A stretch of 64,000 nucleotides of DNA from Acinetobacter tjernbergiae DSM 14971 = CIP 107465 (GCF_000374425.1 NZ_KB894373.1:1-64000), one strand, 5' to 3'; shown: positions 31,107 through 41,544, counted from the first letter of the stretch. The notes: generated by a model from the letters alone, not told the origin. Program-made: numbers and translations.

Positions 31107-32006
31107 ATGATTAAAGGTCTCGCAATTACACCACCCGTTTTAGGACGTATCAGTATTGGCAAAATTGTCGAAAAGAATGGCAAACGACTCCCTGAAAAAG
31201 ATGACCAGTTTACCATTACCAGCCAAATCCAAAACAAGGATGGATGGGTGAAACATCCACTGGATGAGCAACTACGTGCCAAAGCACCTAATCAAAACCA
31301 AAAGCTGAGAAGCATTCCAGTTCGTATGATTTTTAATGATCCTGAGTTGAACCTACGGGCAGAGTACAGCTTATTTGACCGACAAACAGGGCGTTTAATC
31401 TGCTCAGGCAATGGAGAAACTTGTCAGCGACTCGGACAAAACGGTATTGAACAACATCCATGTCCATCACCTGATTTATGTCCATTGGCGCAAGGTGGAC
31501 TGTGTAAACCCTACGGACGGCTGTATGTGAATCTAGATGAATCGGATGAGTTTGGCACATTCATCTTTAGAACCACAGGCTTTAATAGCATTCGTACCTT
31601 GGCAGCACGGCTTCGTTACTATCATGCGGCATCGGGTGACTTGCTTTCATGTTTACCATTGCAACTAACGCTAAGAGGAAAGAGTACCACTCAAAGCTAC
31701 CGTACCCCGATCTATTACGTGGATTTAACTTTACGTGATGGTGTGAATTTGCAGGAGGCAATTACGTCAGCCAAACAGATCGATGAACAGAGCAAGGCAG
31801 CAGGGTTTTATCAGGAGGCTTTGGATCATGTGGCACGACAAGGTTATGGCAATGCCAGCTTTGAGGTGGGAGGTGAGGAGGGGCTGGATATTGTTGAGGA
31901 GTTTTATAATTCAAATGAGAAAGAGGAGCCTCACCAATGTGGTGCTTTATTGGGTGTAACGACAATGGGACAAGAGTTAGCTCGTAGTGTTAAAGCACTA
32001 AATTAA
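31107..32006 (+). CDS. Gp3/RDF-like protein with a Cys cluster
   Basis: A 299-residue protein often labelled 'hydrolase or metal-binding protein' on proteobacterial islands and plasmids; I believe it belongs to the Gp3-like recombination directionality factor group, but no search was done. Residues 96-135 hold a Cys cluster (CSGNGETC, then HPCPSPDLCP and GLC), likely a metal site. It is nearly identical to the copy at 60,244 up to residue 265, after which the tails differ. It ends the DUF932 module; a terminator follows at once. Confidence 0.7.
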   Translation: MIKGLAITPPVLGRISIGKIVEKNGKRLPEKDDQFTITSQIQNKDGWVKHPLDEQLRAKAPNQNQKLRSIPVRMIFNDPELNLRAEYSLFDRQTGRLICSGNGETCQRLGQNGIEQHPCPSPDLCPLAQGGLCKPYGRLYVNLDESDEFGTFIFRTTGFNSIRTLAARLRYYHAASGDLLSCLPLQLTLRGKSTTQSYRTPIYYVDLTLRDGVNLQEAITSAKQIDEQSKAAGFYQEALDHVARQGYGNASFEVGGEEGLDIVEEFYNSNEKEEPHQCGALLGVTTMGQELARSVKALN

Positions 32007-32008
32007 TA

Positions 32009-32036
32009 GCTAAGGGAACTTTTAGGTTCCCTTAGC
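32009..32036. terminator. terminator between module A and cadR
   Basis: GCTAAGGGAAC and GTTCCCTTAGC form an 11-bp stem between convergent genes, three bases after the upstream stop. Confidence 0.75.
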
Positions 32037-32043
32037 AACTAGC

Positions 32044-32436
32044 TCAAGCTAAATTTTTTAATACGCCACATTTATCAGCAGTACATAAACCGTCACAGGT
32101 TTTCCGAATTTCTAACAACTGCTCGATGAGTTTCTGTTGGTTTTTAATACTATCTTGTACATCTCTAATATGAGAATCAATAAGTTCGTTTACTTCAGAA
32201 CAATTTTGGGCAGGCGTATCTTTATAAGTTAATAATTTCTTGATTTCACTAAGATTCATGTTCAATGTTCGACAATTGACAATAAATTTTAATCTATCAA
32301 TATAGTTTTCAGAATACAGTCGATAGTTACCCTGATTTCTTTCGGGTGGTGGGATTAAACCTTCTTTTTCATAGAACCTGATTGTTAATACTGAACAAGA
32401 GGTTTTCTCAGATAACTCACCTATTTTTAAGAACAT
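32044..32436 (-). CDS. cadR: MerR-family Cd/Pb-responsive regulator
   Basis: A 130-residue MerR-type regulator. The DNA-binding half reads FLKIGELSEKTSCSVLTIRF then YEKEGLIPPPERNQGNYRLY; the metal site has Cys79 (at the start of the dimer helix) and the C-terminal loop Cys114, Cys118 and Cys123 (KTCDGLCTADKCG), as in CadR/PbrR proteins. The ATG at 32436 is preferred over the TTG four codons upstream. It is divergent from the metal-transport genes and should activate them from a shared operator when Cd, Pb or Zn binds. Confidence 0.88.
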   Translation of the reverse strand: MFLKIGELSEKTSCSVLTIRFYEKEGLIPPPERNQGNYRLYSENYIDRLKFIVNCRTLNMNLSEIKKLLTYKDTPAQNCSEVNELIDSHIRDVQDSIKNQQKLIEQLLEIRKTCDGLCTADKCGVLKNLA

Positions 32437-32456
32437 GGTAATCAACAAAAACTAGC

Positions 32457-32489
32457 TTGACTCTATAGTAGCTATAGGGATTTTAATAT
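32457..32489 (+). promoter_or_regulatory. MerR-type promoter/operator for the metal operon
   Basis: A -35 TTGACT (32457-32462) and -10 near TTAATAT (32483-32489) lie about 20 bases apart, longer than normal and typical of MerR-controlled promoters. The spacer contains the dyad CTATAG-TAG-CTATAG (32463-32477). Confidence 0.75.
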
Positions 32490-32504
32490 GCAATAAGTAA
32501 AGAT

Positions 32505-33818
32505 ATGACTATAGGCACATCAATGAGTGGTTGCGGTTGTAATAAAGAAAGTTCTTGCGACGATACCAAGCAAAAACAAAATGAATCAGAAACAGATTCT
32601 TGTAAAGGTAAAGATTCAGCTACTGAAGTAAGTAAAAGCTCTTGTTGTGGTAATGAGTTACAGCAAGGAGCTAACTCTGATGAAAAAGATACTTGCGGTA
32701 GTAACCAGCCGTGTTCTACGCAGTCGAATTCATGTTGTGGTTCGGATTCGATAACTTCACCTGAAACGATTCGGGGGAGTGAAGATACAGCGACTTTCAT
32801 CAGTGACTATAACATCCCGAAAATGGATTGCTCCGCAGAGGAACAAATGGTTCGGATGACTTTATCTTCATTAGTAGATGTTAAGAGGCTGGTATTTGAT
32901 TTGCCAAACCGAAACCTAAAAGTTCTGCATAATGGTGAAAATAATGAAATCACTGCAAAACTTGAAGCTCTTGGATTTGGAGCAAAATTAAATAAAACTG
33001 AAGCTTATGAAAATAAAGAGCACACACAAGAAGCCAGTACTTTTCTGATTCCAAAGATGGATTGTTCGGCAGAAGAGCAAATGGTCAGAATGGCTCTTTC
33101 TCCCTTGCATGAAGTTAAAGGTTTATCATTTGATTTGGCACAAAGACAGTTAGTTGTTTTCCATACAAATGGGATTAATGAAATTACCACAAAACTTGAA
33201 GCCCTCGGTTTTGGTGCAAAGCTTGTGGAAACAGTAAAAGCCACTGGGGAATTGCCTGAAACGCCAGATCCGACTAAGCAGGCGAAAGTCCTAAAATTAT
33301 TACTAGCGATTAATGGTGTTCTTTTTTTTATTGAGTTCATAAGTGGCATCATTGCTGCATCGACGGGGCTTATTGCGGATTCTCTTGATATGTTTGCAGA
33401 TGCTGCCGTTTACAGTATAGCACTTTATGCGGTAGGGAAAGCAGCTAAATACCAATTAAAAGCAGCTCATTTTGCAGGATGGATTCAACTTTTATTAGCT
33501 TTGATCGTTATTATTGATGTTGTCAGACGTTTCATGTTCGGTAGTGAACCAGAGTCAGATTTGATGATCATTATTGGCTTTTTAGCACTTATTGCCAATG
33601 TGACGTGCTTGTATCTCATTTCTGGGCATAAAGATGGTGGAGCCCATATGAAAGCGAGTTGGATCTTCTCTGCTAATGACGTGATAGTAAATATGGGAGT
33701 AATTTTAGCAGGTGTACTGGTTGCATGGACGGGCTCAGCTTATCCAGATTTGATTATTGGTATTCTTGTTTCATTATTTGTGCTGAATGGCGCTCGAAAA
33801 ATTTTGGCGTTGAAATAA
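32505..33818 (+). CDS. CDF-type cation transporter with metal-binding N-terminus
   Basis: A 437-residue protein in three parts. Residues 1-80 are Cys-rich (10 Cys, several CC or CGC pairs). Residues 104-162 and 182-242 are two copies of an HMA-like fold starting IPKMDCSAEEQMVRM, each with one Cys only. Residues 260-437 are a membrane domain with SxGLIADSLDMFADAAVYSIAL, typical of cation diffusion facilitators (Zn/Cd/Co export). It is the first gene of the presumed cadR-controlled operon, 10 bases before feoA. The substrate is inferred from the regulator next to it. The ATG at 32505 has only a weak ribosome site; ATG 32523 is possible. Confidence 0.82.
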   Translation: MTIGTSMSGCGCNKESSCDDTKQKQNESETDSCKGKDSATEVSKSSCCGNELQQGANSDEKDTCGSNQPCSTQSNSCCGSDSITSPETIRGSEDTATFISDYNIPKMDCSAEEQMVRMTLSSLVDVKRLVFDLPNRNLKVLHNGENNEITAKLEALGFGAKLNKTEAYENKEHTQEASTFLIPKMDCSAEEQMVRMALSPLHEVKGLSFDLAQRQLVVFHTNGINEITTKLEALGFGAKLVETVKATGELPETPDPTKQAKVLKLLLAINGVLFFIEFISGIIAASTGLIADSLDMFADAAVYSIALYAVGKAAKYQLKAAHFAGWIQLLLALIVIIDVVRRFMFGSEPESDLMIIIGFLALIANVTCLYLISGHKDGGAHMKASWIFSANDVIVNMGVILAGVLVAWTGSAYPDLIIGILVSLFVLNGARKILALK

Positions 33819-33828
33819 GGTACAGACA

Positions 33829-34086
33829 ATGAATTTATTTCAAGTAAAGCAAGATCAGACTGTAAAAATCATTGATCTTAAAAAGGGTGAACAGTATCAA
33901 GATAAAAATGATCCTGTTCTGGAGCGTTTAGAACTGCTGGGCTTTAGAGTAGGTGAAACCTTACAAGTGCTTGCGAAAGGGCTTTTTGGTGGTGATCCTG
34001 TGTTGGTTCAAATCGAAACCTCACGTTTCGCCTTAAGAAAAAATGAAGCAGAACGAATTTTTGTAGAGATTACCAATGGACACTAA
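33829..34086 (+). CDS. feoA: FeoA-family protein
   Basis: An 85-residue SH3-like FeoA protein. The domain reads QTVKIIDLKKGE, then LERLELLGFRVGETLQVLAKGLFGGDPVLVQI and SRFALRKNEAERI, covering the whole length. FeoA is the cytoplasmic partner of the FeoB iron transporter. It overlaps feoB by 11 bases and follows the CDF gene by 10. Placement in a heavy-metal operon rather than with iron genes suggests it works in metal stress, but this is inference. Confidence 0.9.
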   Translation: MNLFQVKQDQTVKIIDLKKGEQYQDKNDPVLERLELLGFRVGETLQVLAKGLFGGDPVLVQIETSRFALRKNEAERIFVEITNGH

Positions 34087-35914
34087 AAATATTGCACTTG
34101 TTGGTAATCCTAATTGCGGGAAAACATCACTTTTTAACACCCTCACAGGGACTCGTCAAAAAGTTGCAAATTATGCTGGGGTAACAGTTGAACGTAAGGA
34201 AGGTTTTTTTAAACTACCTTCTGGTGATACCGTTCGAGTATTGGATTTGCCTGGGACTTATAGTTTAAAACCGAGCAGTTTAGATGAGGAGGTCACTAGA
34301 GCAGTATGCTTTGGTGAATTAAAAGGCGAAGTCATACCTGATATTTTTGTATGTGTTGTCGATGCTACGAATCTTCATCTTCATTTAAGTCTTGTACTTG
34401 AAGTCAGAGCTTTGAACAGACCAATGTTACTTGTTCTTAACATGATGGATGAGGTTAGAAAGCGTGGGATTGCAATTGATACAACGAAGCTATCTCAGCT
34501 TTTAGGTATTCCTGTTGTTGAGTCAGTAGCTGTAAAAACAAAAGGCATTCAGGGACTATTGACCCAATTGGATCAAAAGAATTTGTTTGTTGCCCCTTAT
34601 CATTCTGATCTGAGTCACTTTGACCAAATCAAATATATTACAAAACAAGTCATCTTGAAAAATGATAATGGTGATAAACGAACGGCTTTCTTGGACAAAA
34701 TATTCTTACATCCAGTTTTTGGATTATTAATATTGACCTTTACCATGTTTGTAATGTTTCAGGCAGTCTTTATTTGGGCTCAACCATTAATTTCCTTTGT
34801 TGAGGATTCGATTACATGGTTTAGTGGTGTTATTGGACCTTTAATTTCGCACCCACTTCTAAGAAGTTTGATTGTTGATGGTGTGATTGCGGGTGCAGGT
34901 AGTGTCCTTGCCTATATGCCTCAAATTCTTATTTTATTTTTCTTTATTTTAGTTTTAGAGGAATCAGGTTACTTACCTAGAGCTGCTTTTTTATTGGATA
35001 AACTGATGTCTAAAGCAGGTTTAAGTGGGCGTTCATTTATTCCACTGCTTTCAAGCTTTGCTTGTGCCATCCCAGGAATTATGGCAACACGAAGTATCAG
35101 TTCAGAAAGAGATCGTTTAGCAACGATTATGATTGCACCTTTAATGACGTGTTCTGCACGATTACCTGTATATGCTTTGCTGATCGCTGCATTCATTCCA
35201 AACAAGTTGGTTTATGGGTGGCTCAGTTTACAAGGTCTAGTTCTATTCGGGCTTTACATGTCAGGAATTGTATCCGCTTTATTGGTTTCTTTATTCCTGA
35301 AATTAGTCAGAAAAGATAAAACTGAAAGTATTTTCATTTTTGAATTACCTACATACCGTATTCCAGATGTTCGAAATGTAGCTTTGGGGCTTTATGATAG
35401 AGCAACTATATTCTTAAAAAGAGTTGGTGGAATTATTGTCGCGCTGTCTATTTTATTATGGTTCTTGGTAACGTTCCCATTACCACCCGATAACCCAACA
35501 ATGCCACCAATCAATTACAGTATAGCTGGACAGTTAGGGCATTTGATTCATCCAATATTTGCTCCGATTGGATTTACTTGGGAAATTTGCATTGCTTTGA
35601 TTCCTGCAATGGCAGCTCGTGAAGTGATTATTGCTGCATTAGGCGTGATTTATGCAATGTCTGGCGATGAGGATGCAGTTACCCAAACTCTATTATCTCA
35701 AATATCAGGTCCTGATGGATGGGGATTAGCAACAGGTATGTCATTGTTGGTTTGGTTTATTTTTGCCCCACATTGTTTAGCAACACTAGCGACTATTCGA
35801 AGAGAAACAGGAAGTTGGAAACAACCAACCATAATGGCTGTTTATCTCTTTTCGTTGGCTTATCTATTCGCTTTTATCACTTATCAAGTTGTTAGTCGTT
35901 TAACGGTTAATTAA
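34076..35914 (+). CDS. feoB: FeoB-type ferrous iron transporter
   Basis: A 612-residue protein with an N-terminal GTPase (GNPNCGKT at 10-17, DLPGTYSL, NMMD) and a C-terminal transporter with paired gate motifs (SSFACAIPGIMATRSI and LIPAMAAREVIIAALGV). It is about 100 residues shorter than typical FeoB, mostly because the region between GTPase and membrane part is short and a C-terminal loop is absent, but the core motifs are intact. It should move Fe(II), or a related metal, into the cell using GTP. It overlaps feoA. Confidence 0.9.
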   Translation: MDTKNIALVGNPNCGKTSLFNTLTGTRQKVANYAGVTVERKEGFFKLPSGDTVRVLDLPGTYSLKPSSLDEEVTRAVCFGELKGEVIPDIFVCVVDATNLHLHLSLVLEVRALNRPMLLVLNMMDEVRKRGIAIDTTKLSQLLGIPVVESVAVKTKGIQGLLTQLDQKNLFVAPYHSDLSHFDQIKYITKQVILKNDNGDKRTAFLDKIFLHPVFGLLILTFTMFVMFQAVFIWAQPLISFVEDSITWFSGVIGPLISHPLLRSLIVDGVIAGAGSVLAYMPQILILFFFILVLEESGYLPRAAFLLDKLMSKAGLSGRSFIPLLSSFACAIPGIMATRSISSERDRLATIMIAPLMTCSARLPVYALLIAAFIPNKLVYGWLSLQGLVLFGLYMSGIVSALLVSLFLKLVRKDKTESIFIFELPTYRIPDVRNVALGLYDRATIFLKRVGGIIVALSILLWFLVTFPLPPDNPTMPPINYSIAGQLGHLIHPIFAPIGFTWEICIALIPAMAAREVIIAALGVIYAMSGDEDAVTQTLLSQISGPDGWGLATGMSLLVWFIFAPHCLATLATIRRETGSWKQPTIMAVYLFSLAYLFAFITYQVVSRLTVN

Positions 35915-35965
35915 AGATGAGTCTGACTGATATCACGTCAAAAATCGTGGCGAAGCGAGAGAAAT

Positions 35966-36577
35966 ATGCCTAATACTCTACAAATAAATTCAACCAAAAA
36001 AATGTTTCAGTTTTATCCTCGCAATTTATTTTGGCTTGGGCTTTCCGTTCTTGCCATTGTTTTGGATCAATGGACAAAATGGATTGCCTTAGAAAAAATT
36101 CCTCACATAGATTTACCATGTCAGGATAGCGTAGAAAAAATTTGTGCTTATTCTGATTCTATTCAGGTCATTCCACAAATTCTTGATTGGACATTGGCAT
36201 ATAACCACGGCGCAGCGTTTAGCTTCTTATCTGATGCAGGTGGTTGGCAACGTTATTTGTTGACAGGTTTAGCTGGTATCTTTTCCCTGATCTTTATTTT
36301 TTGGCTAATGCGTATCCCAAAGAAATTAGTCATTTTACCTATTGCTATTTCGCTGATTTTAGGTGGTGCCATAGGTAATTTAATTAATCGAATGGTTTTG
36401 GGTTATGTGGTTGATTTTATACATATCTACTATGAGAAAACTTGGAGTTTTCCAGTATTTAATTTAGCAGATTGTTCGATTACTTTAGGCGTGATTTTTT
36501 TGCTGATTGATACGTTTTTTCTTGAAAAGAAGCGTACTCAAAGCATGAGTAATAAACATGTCTACTATTTTGATTAG
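35966..36577 (+). CDS. lspA: LspA-family signal peptidase II paralogue
   Basis: A 203-residue membrane protein of the LspA family. Conserved parts: VLDQWTKWIA, YNHGAAFSFL, GNLINRMVLGYVVDFIHIYY with the first catalytic Asp, and FNLADCSITLG with the second. Four membrane helices can be read. An insertion with CQDSVEKICAYSD (two Cys) after the first helix is longer than in standard LspA. Copies next to metal-resistance genes are known (the PbrB/C and AbaR type). It is likely the last gene of the metal operon, 51 bases after feoB, and probably a spare to the chromosomal lspA. Confidence 0.88.
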   Translation: MPNTLQINSTKKMFQFYPRNLFWLGLSVLAIVLDQWTKWIALEKIPHIDLPCQDSVEKICAYSDSIQVIPQILDWTLAYNHGAAFSFLSDAGGWQRYLLTGLAGIFSLIFIFWLMRIPKKLVILPIAISLILGGAIGNLINRMVLGYVVDFIHIYYEKTWSFPVFNLADCSITLGVIFLLIDTFFLEKKRTQSMSNKHVYYFD

Positions 36578-36583
36578 TTGTGA

Positions 36584-36676
36584 GGCAATCGCTTAGGGCA
36601 AAAAGTTGATTTTGAATTAAAGGCTGAGGGTGAAACTTACACAGTGGTAACTGTTAAGTTAAAAAAAATAGAATGA
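36584..36676 (+). pseudogene. possible 30-codon gene fragment
   Basis: Reading GNRLGQKVDFELKAEGETYT and then VVTVKLKKIE to a stop. It looks like the end of a beta-rich protein with no start, and suggests that sequence was lost between lspA and the ars operon. The match is unnamed. Confidence 0.3.
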
Positions 36677-36774
36677 GTTAGCAGATAGCATTTTGAGAGT
36701 AATAAGGTTCTTTTCAAGAGGACCTTGTTCTCTTCTAAAAGGATTAAAAAAATTAAATATACGGTATTGCATAT

Positions 36775-36793
36775 ATATGTTAATTCGCATATA
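36775..36793 (+). promoter_or_regulatory. candidate ArsR operator upstream of arsC
   Basis: ATATG, 9 bases, CATAT, within an AT-rich stretch 35-50 bp before arsC. The same half-sites recur upstream of arsR (37,279). Confidence 0.45.
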
Positions 36794-36827
36794 AAGATAT
36801 AAGAATATATCAACAGAGTCTAGTTTG

Positions 36828-37262
36828 ATGACAGCTTCATTAGATGTAAAGATTTATCACAACCCTGCCTGTGGGACATCTCGGAACACTTTGGCTTTGA
36901 TTCGTAATACAGGAATTGAGCCAACGGTGATTGAATACCTCATTACACCACCGAGTCATGACGAATTAATTAAATTGATTCAGGGTGCAAACTTAACGGT
37001 CAGAGAGGCGATTCGGCAGAATGTTGATCCTTATCGTGATCTGGAACTTGATCGCCCTGATTTGAGTGATGAACAATTACTCAGTTTCATGCTTGAACAT
37101 CCTATTTTAATCAACCGCCCATTTGTGGTGACTGAACGAGGCACTTGCTTAAGCCGTCCATCAGAAGTCGTTTTAGAAATTCTGCCATTACCTCAAAAGG
37201 GTGCTTTCATTAAAGAAGATGGTGAACAAGTGATTGATGAAAATGGTCAGAGAGTGAATTAA
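36828..37262 (+). CDS. arsC: glutaredoxin-type arsenate reductase
   Basis: A 144-residue ArsC of the glutaredoxin/glutathione-dependent class. The active Cys15 lies in YHNPACGTSRNTLALI, and the product-binding Arg residues in FVVTERGTCLSRPSE and NRPFVV. It reduces arsenate to arsenite for export. It is the first gene of the ars operon. ATG 36828 is preferred over the TTG one codon before. This operon also holds a second arsC of an unrelated fold. Confidence 0.93.
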   Translation: MTASLDVKIYHNPACGTSRNTLALIRNTGIEPTVIEYLITPPSHDELIKLIQGANLTVREAIRQNVDPYRDLELDRPDLSDEQLLSFMLEHPILINRPFVVTERGTCLSRPSEVVLEILPLPQKGAFIKEDGEQVIDENGQRVN

Positions 37263-37278
37263 AAAATTTAATTTTTGT

Positions 37279-37296
37279 ATATGATTATCTGCATAT
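37279..37296 (+). promoter_or_regulatory. candidate ArsR operator upstream of arsR
   Basis: ATATG, 8 bases (ATTATCTG), CATAT, 26 bases before the arsR start. It matches the half-sites ahead of arsC; autoregulation by ArsR is expected. Confidence 0.5.
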
Positions 37297-37321
37297 CCAA
37301 ATGAATAAATAGGTAGCAAAG

Positions 37322-37645
37322 ATGGATCAAGTTAATTTTTTTAAATGTTTATCTGATGAAACCCGTCTCAATATCGTGACTTTAATTGCTGAGAATAAAG
37401 AACTCTGTGTCTGTGATCTGACAGAAAAGCTACAACTGAGCCAACCCAAGATTTCTAGGCATCTGGCGTTATTACGTTCTTCAGGATTGTTGCAGGACAG
37501 ACGACAAAGCCAATGGGTGTACTACAGCATTAATCCACAACTACCAGCTTGGTGTTTTGAAATTCTAGTCACTTTACAAAAAACATCATCCAGTCAAGTT
37601 GTGGTCGATACCAACACGTTTCCTATCAATAGTTATTGTGAGTAA
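37322..37645 (+). CDS. arsR: ArsR-family arsenite-responsive repressor
   Basis: A 107-residue winged-helix repressor. The metal-binding pair Cys29-Val-Cys31 lies in KELCVCDLTEKL, and the recognition helix in LSQPKISRHLALLRSSGLL, followed by QDRRQSQWVYYSI. It should leave the operator when arsenite binds. It sits second in the operon, with its own candidate operator, and 6 bases before the next arsC gene. Confidence 0.95.
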   Translation: MDQVNFFKCLSDETRLNIVTLIAENKELCVCDLTEKLQLSQPKISRHLALLRSSGLLQDRRQSQWVYYSINPQLPAWCFEILVTLQKTSSSQVVVDTNTFPINSYCE

Positions 37646-37651
37646 TAGATT

Positions 37652-38125
37652 ATGAAATTCCTTTTTTTGTGTACTGGAAATAGCTGCCGTAGCATTTTGT
37701 CTGAAGTGCTGTTTAACAGTCGTGCGCCTGAAAACTGGAAAGCGTACAGTGCAGGCAGTAAGCCATCTGGACAGGTGCATCCATTAACGATTGAAACCTT
37801 GCAAAACTTAGGTCTGTCAACGGATGGTTTATGGAGTAAAACGATTGATGACTGTGAACAATATCAACCTGACGTGGTGATTACAGTCTGTGATTCAGCA
37901 GCGCAAGAAGCTTGTCCACTTTATTTAGGTGGAGCGATCAAGGCGCATTGGGGTTTAGCTGATCCATCACACCTAGACTTGCCTAAAGAAGAAAAATTAC
38001 AGGCATTCCAAGTCACTGTAGACCACATCAATCGTCGTTTAGATGCGTTATTTGCACTGGATACAGCAAATATGACACGCCCTGAATTGATTGCTGCAAT
38101 CAATCACATCTCAGATATTGAATGA
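37652..38125 (+). CDS. arsC: thioredoxin-type arsenate reductase (LMW phosphatase fold)
   Basis: A 157-residue ArsC of the low-molecular-weight tyrosine phosphatase fold. The CX5R loop is [10 protein letters not shown] (Cys7, Arg13), and the shuttle Cys pair lies in [24 protein letters not shown] carries the catalytic Asp. This class is recycled by thioredoxin, which fits the trxB gene at the end of the operon. It is separated from acr3 by 7 bases. Confidence 0.94.
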   Translation: MKFLFLCTGNSCRSILSEVLFNSRAPENWKAYSAGSKPSGQVHPLTIETLQNLGLSTDGLWSKTIDDCEQYQPDVVITVCDSAAQEACPLYLGGAIKAHWGLADPSHLDLPKEEKLQAFQVTVDHINRRLDALFALDTANMTRPELIAAINHISDIE

Positions 38126-38132
38126 GAACGTC

Positions 38133-39173
38133 ATGGCTCAACAAAGACTGTCATTTTTAGATCGTAACCTGACGCTATGGATTTTCATTGCGATGGGATT
38201 AGGGATAGCAATAGGTGTGTTCTTTCCGCAAGCTTCCGTTACTTTAGACAAAATGAGTGTGGATTCCGTCAATATTCCAATTGCGATTGGTTTGATTCTG
38301 ATGATGTATCCACCTCTAGCCAAGGTGGACTATGCTACTTTGCCACAAGTGTTTAAAGACAAGAAAACCTTAACTTTGTCTTTGGTGCAGAACTGGGTGA
38401 TTGCGCCTGTATTAATGTTTGCATTAGCAATTATTTTTTTACATAGCTATCCAGAATACATGACAGGCTTGATCCTGATCGGTTTGGCTCGCTGTATTGC
38501 GATGGTTTTGGTGTGGAACGGTTTAGCCTGTGGTGATAACCAATATGTAGCAGCGTTGGTGGCATTCAATAGTATTTTCCAGATTCTGTTTTTTAGTACC
38601 TATGCTTGGCTGTTCCTCACATTCTTGCCACCCTATTTCGGTATCGCAGGGCAAGTGATCAATGTTGATTTCTGGACGATTACCCATGCGGTGTTGGTTT
38701 ACTTGGGGATTCCATTTTTCCTCGGCTTTATGACCCGATTCACTTTAGTGAAAGCTAAAGGTTTAGATTGGTATCAAAATGTCTTTTTACCCAAGATCAG
38801 CCCACTCAGTTTATTGGCACTTCTTTTTACCATCGTGGCAATGTTCAGCTTAAAAGGTGGTGATGTGGTGAGCTTACCATTGGATGTTCTGCGTATCGCA
38901 ATTCCACTCACGATTTATTTTATTGTGATGTTTTTCATTAGCTTCTTTATGAGCAAATGGATGGGCAATGACTATCCTAAAACCACCGCAATTTCTTTCA
39001 CGGCTGCTGGTAATAACTTTGAGTTGGCTTTGGCTGTAGCGATTGCAACCTTTGGTTTGGCTTCACCTGTGGCATTTACCACCGTGATTGGTCCTTTGGT
39101 TGAAGTACCTGTATTGATCGCTTTAGTCAGTGTGTCGTTATGGCTCAGAAAAAAGTATTTTAAATCGGTGTAA
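38133..39173 (+). CDS. acr3: ACR3-family arsenite efflux transporter
   Basis: A 346-residue membrane protein with ten predicted helices, of the ACR3 (BASS superfamily) arsenite exporters. The conserved Cys lies in [15 protein letters not shown], and [17 protein letters not shown] is the second signature. It expels As(III). ATG 38133 ([16 protein letters not shown]) follows GAGAACGTC and is preferred over the in-frame start within arsC. It is often named arsB, but it is not of the E. coli ArsB family. Confidence 0.94.
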   Translation: MAQQRLSFLDRNLTLWIFIAMGLGIAIGVFFPQASVTLDKMSVDSVNIPIAIGLILMMYPPLAKVDYATLPQVFKDKKTLTLSLVQNWVIAPVLMFALAIIFLHSYPEYMTGLILIGLARCIAMVLVWNGLACGDNQYVAALVAFNSIFQILFFSTYAWLFLTFLPPYFGIAGQVINVDFWTITHAVLVYLGIPFFLGFMTRFTLVKAKGLDWYQNVFLPKISPLSLLALLFTIVAMFSLKGGDVVSLPLDVLRIAIPLTIYFIVMFFISFFMSKWMGNDYPKTTAISFTAAGNNFELALAVAIATFGLASPVAFTTVIGPLVEVPVLIALVSVSLWLRKKYFKSV

Positions 39174-39178
39174 TTGTA

Positions 39179-39883
39179 ATGAATCTTCCTAATGTTGATA
39201 TGGAGCTACTTGAACAGCCAACTTTGGAAAAAGTTCAAGCTAAATCGTTAGATCATGCGCCACGTATTTTGTTGTTATATGGTTCTAACCGTGAGCGTTC
39301 GTATAGTCGTTTAGCCGTGATGGAAGCAGGTCGAATCTTGGAACAGTTTGGTGCCGAGGTTAAAATTTTTCATCCGAAAGGGCTACCTTTGCCAGAAGAT
39401 GCGGATATGGAACACCCAAAAGCAAAAGAACTACATGAGCTTTTGGCATGGTCAGAGGGCATGGTGTGGTGTTCGCCTGAACGTCACGGTTCAATGAGTT
39501 CGATCTTTAAGTCACAGATCGATTGGATTCCATTGGCAGGTGGTGCGATTCGTGCCACTCAAGGAAAAACACTGGCACTAATGCAAGTCAGTGGTGGTTC
39601 GCAATCTTTCAATAGTGTCAATCAAATGCGTATTTTAGGGCGTTGGATGCGGATGATCACGATTCCGAATCAGTCTTCAATTCCAAAAGCATTTTTAGAG
39701 TTTGAAGAAGATGGGCGAATGAAAGCATCATCCTATTACGACCGTATCGTGGATGTGATGGAAGAGTTATATAAATTTACGTTGCTGACACGAGGGCAAA
39801 GTCAGTATTTAACTGATCGTTATTCTGAGCGTAAAGAATCTGCTGAAGAATTATCAAAACGTGTTAATCAGCGAAGTTTGTAG
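39179..39883 (+). CDS. arsH: ArsH flavoprotein
   Basis: A 234-residue NADPH-dependent FMN protein. The flavodoxin-like FMN site reads [16 protein letters not shown], with later [20 protein letters not shown] and [17 protein letters not shown]. ArsH proteins oxidise organoarsenicals such as methylarsenite and can act as quinone reductases. It begins 5 bases after acr3, in the same operon. Confidence 0.94.
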   Translation: MNLPNVDMELLEQPTLEKVQAKSLDHAPRILLLYGSNRERSYSRLAVMEAGRILEQFGAEVKIFHPKGLPLPEDADMEHPKAKELHELLAWSEGMVWCSPERHGSMSSIFKSQIDWIPLAGGAIRATQGKTLALMQVSGGSQSFNSVNQMRILGRWMRMITIPNQSSIPKAFLEFEEDGRMKASSYYDRIVDVMEELYKFTLLTRGQSQYLTDRYSERKESAEELSKRVNQRSL

Positions 39884-39901
39884 AATGCTGGAGAAAATTA
39901 A

Positions 39902-40852
<951 letters not shown>

Positions 40853-40963
40853 TCAATACATTCACTGAAAAAATAAAGCTAGCTCTACCTCTAATTGGCA
40901 TAGTTGGTTTTATATGGTCTATGATTAAGAAGACAATAAGTTAACTCAACTTATTGAAATATA

Positions 40964-40995
40964 AAAATAAGGGAATCGGTTTCCCTTATTTTTTT
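40964..40995. terminator. ars operon terminator
   Basis: AAATAAGGGAA, loop TCGG, TTTCCCTTATTTTTTT. It can serve both the ars operon and the convergent small-protein cassette that ends at 41032. Confidence 0.9.
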
Positions 40996-41031
40996 GTTCA
41001 TGGGTGCAGTTTTTATTGTGTATAGCTTTAG

Positions 41032-41544
41032 TTATTGACATATCGCATCATAGCTAATACGAACCTCATTAATAGGACGCTTTACTTTCGTCTTTAAATC
41101 AAAATCATCATCAGTGATATTAAAGATAACTTGATATTCACCCTCTGCTCCTGAAAGAACGGCGTATGAGTAAGAAGAACCTTGTTTACCATCAGTATAG
41201 TCGTAACAACCTGATTTGATTTTAGCAGCAATAGAACGAAGACTATCTTTCCCTAGCGTAATAACCTTGCCATCTACATTTACTGTTACAGGTGTAGGTT
41301 TAAGCTGACTAACGCTAAAATTATTTACTCCGTATTGATTATAATTTGCGTAAATGGATAATCCATTCACAGTCCATTGACTGTAGCTGTTATCACCATA
41401 TTGGGGTTTGCCGAGCTTTTTGATCAATGAAGCCCGAGTATCTTCTACAGTGACCTTTTTGCCAGCAAATGAAACAACAGCATGATTTGCGAAAGCAGAA
41501 GTTGTACAAACAGTGACTAAAGCAGCGACAATAAACTTTTTCAT
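41032..41544 (-). CDS. secreted protein of the small-protein cassette A
   Basis: A 170-residue protein with a clear signal peptide (MKKFIVAALVTVCTTSAFA) and a mature part of about 150 residues with two Cys (SGCYDY and the terminal DAICQ) likely in a disulfide. TRASLIKKLGKPQYGDNSYS recalls small envelope domains of the SmpA/BamE type, but not firmly. Last gene of the minus-strand cassette that begins near 42,799. Function unknown. Confidence 0.65.
   Translation of the reverse strand: MKKFIVAALVTVCTTSAFANHAVVSFAGKKVTVEDTRASLIKKLGKPQYGDNSYSQWTVNGLSIYANYNQYGVNNFSVSQLKPTPVTVNVDGKVITLGKDSLRSIAAKIKSGCYDYTDGKQGSSYSYAVLSGAEGEYQVIFNITDDDFDLKTKVKRPINEVRISYDAICQ

Noticed and set aside
34969..35319. Overlapping frames inside feoB as an extra gene
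   Set aside because: Both are shadows of the intact feoB frame.
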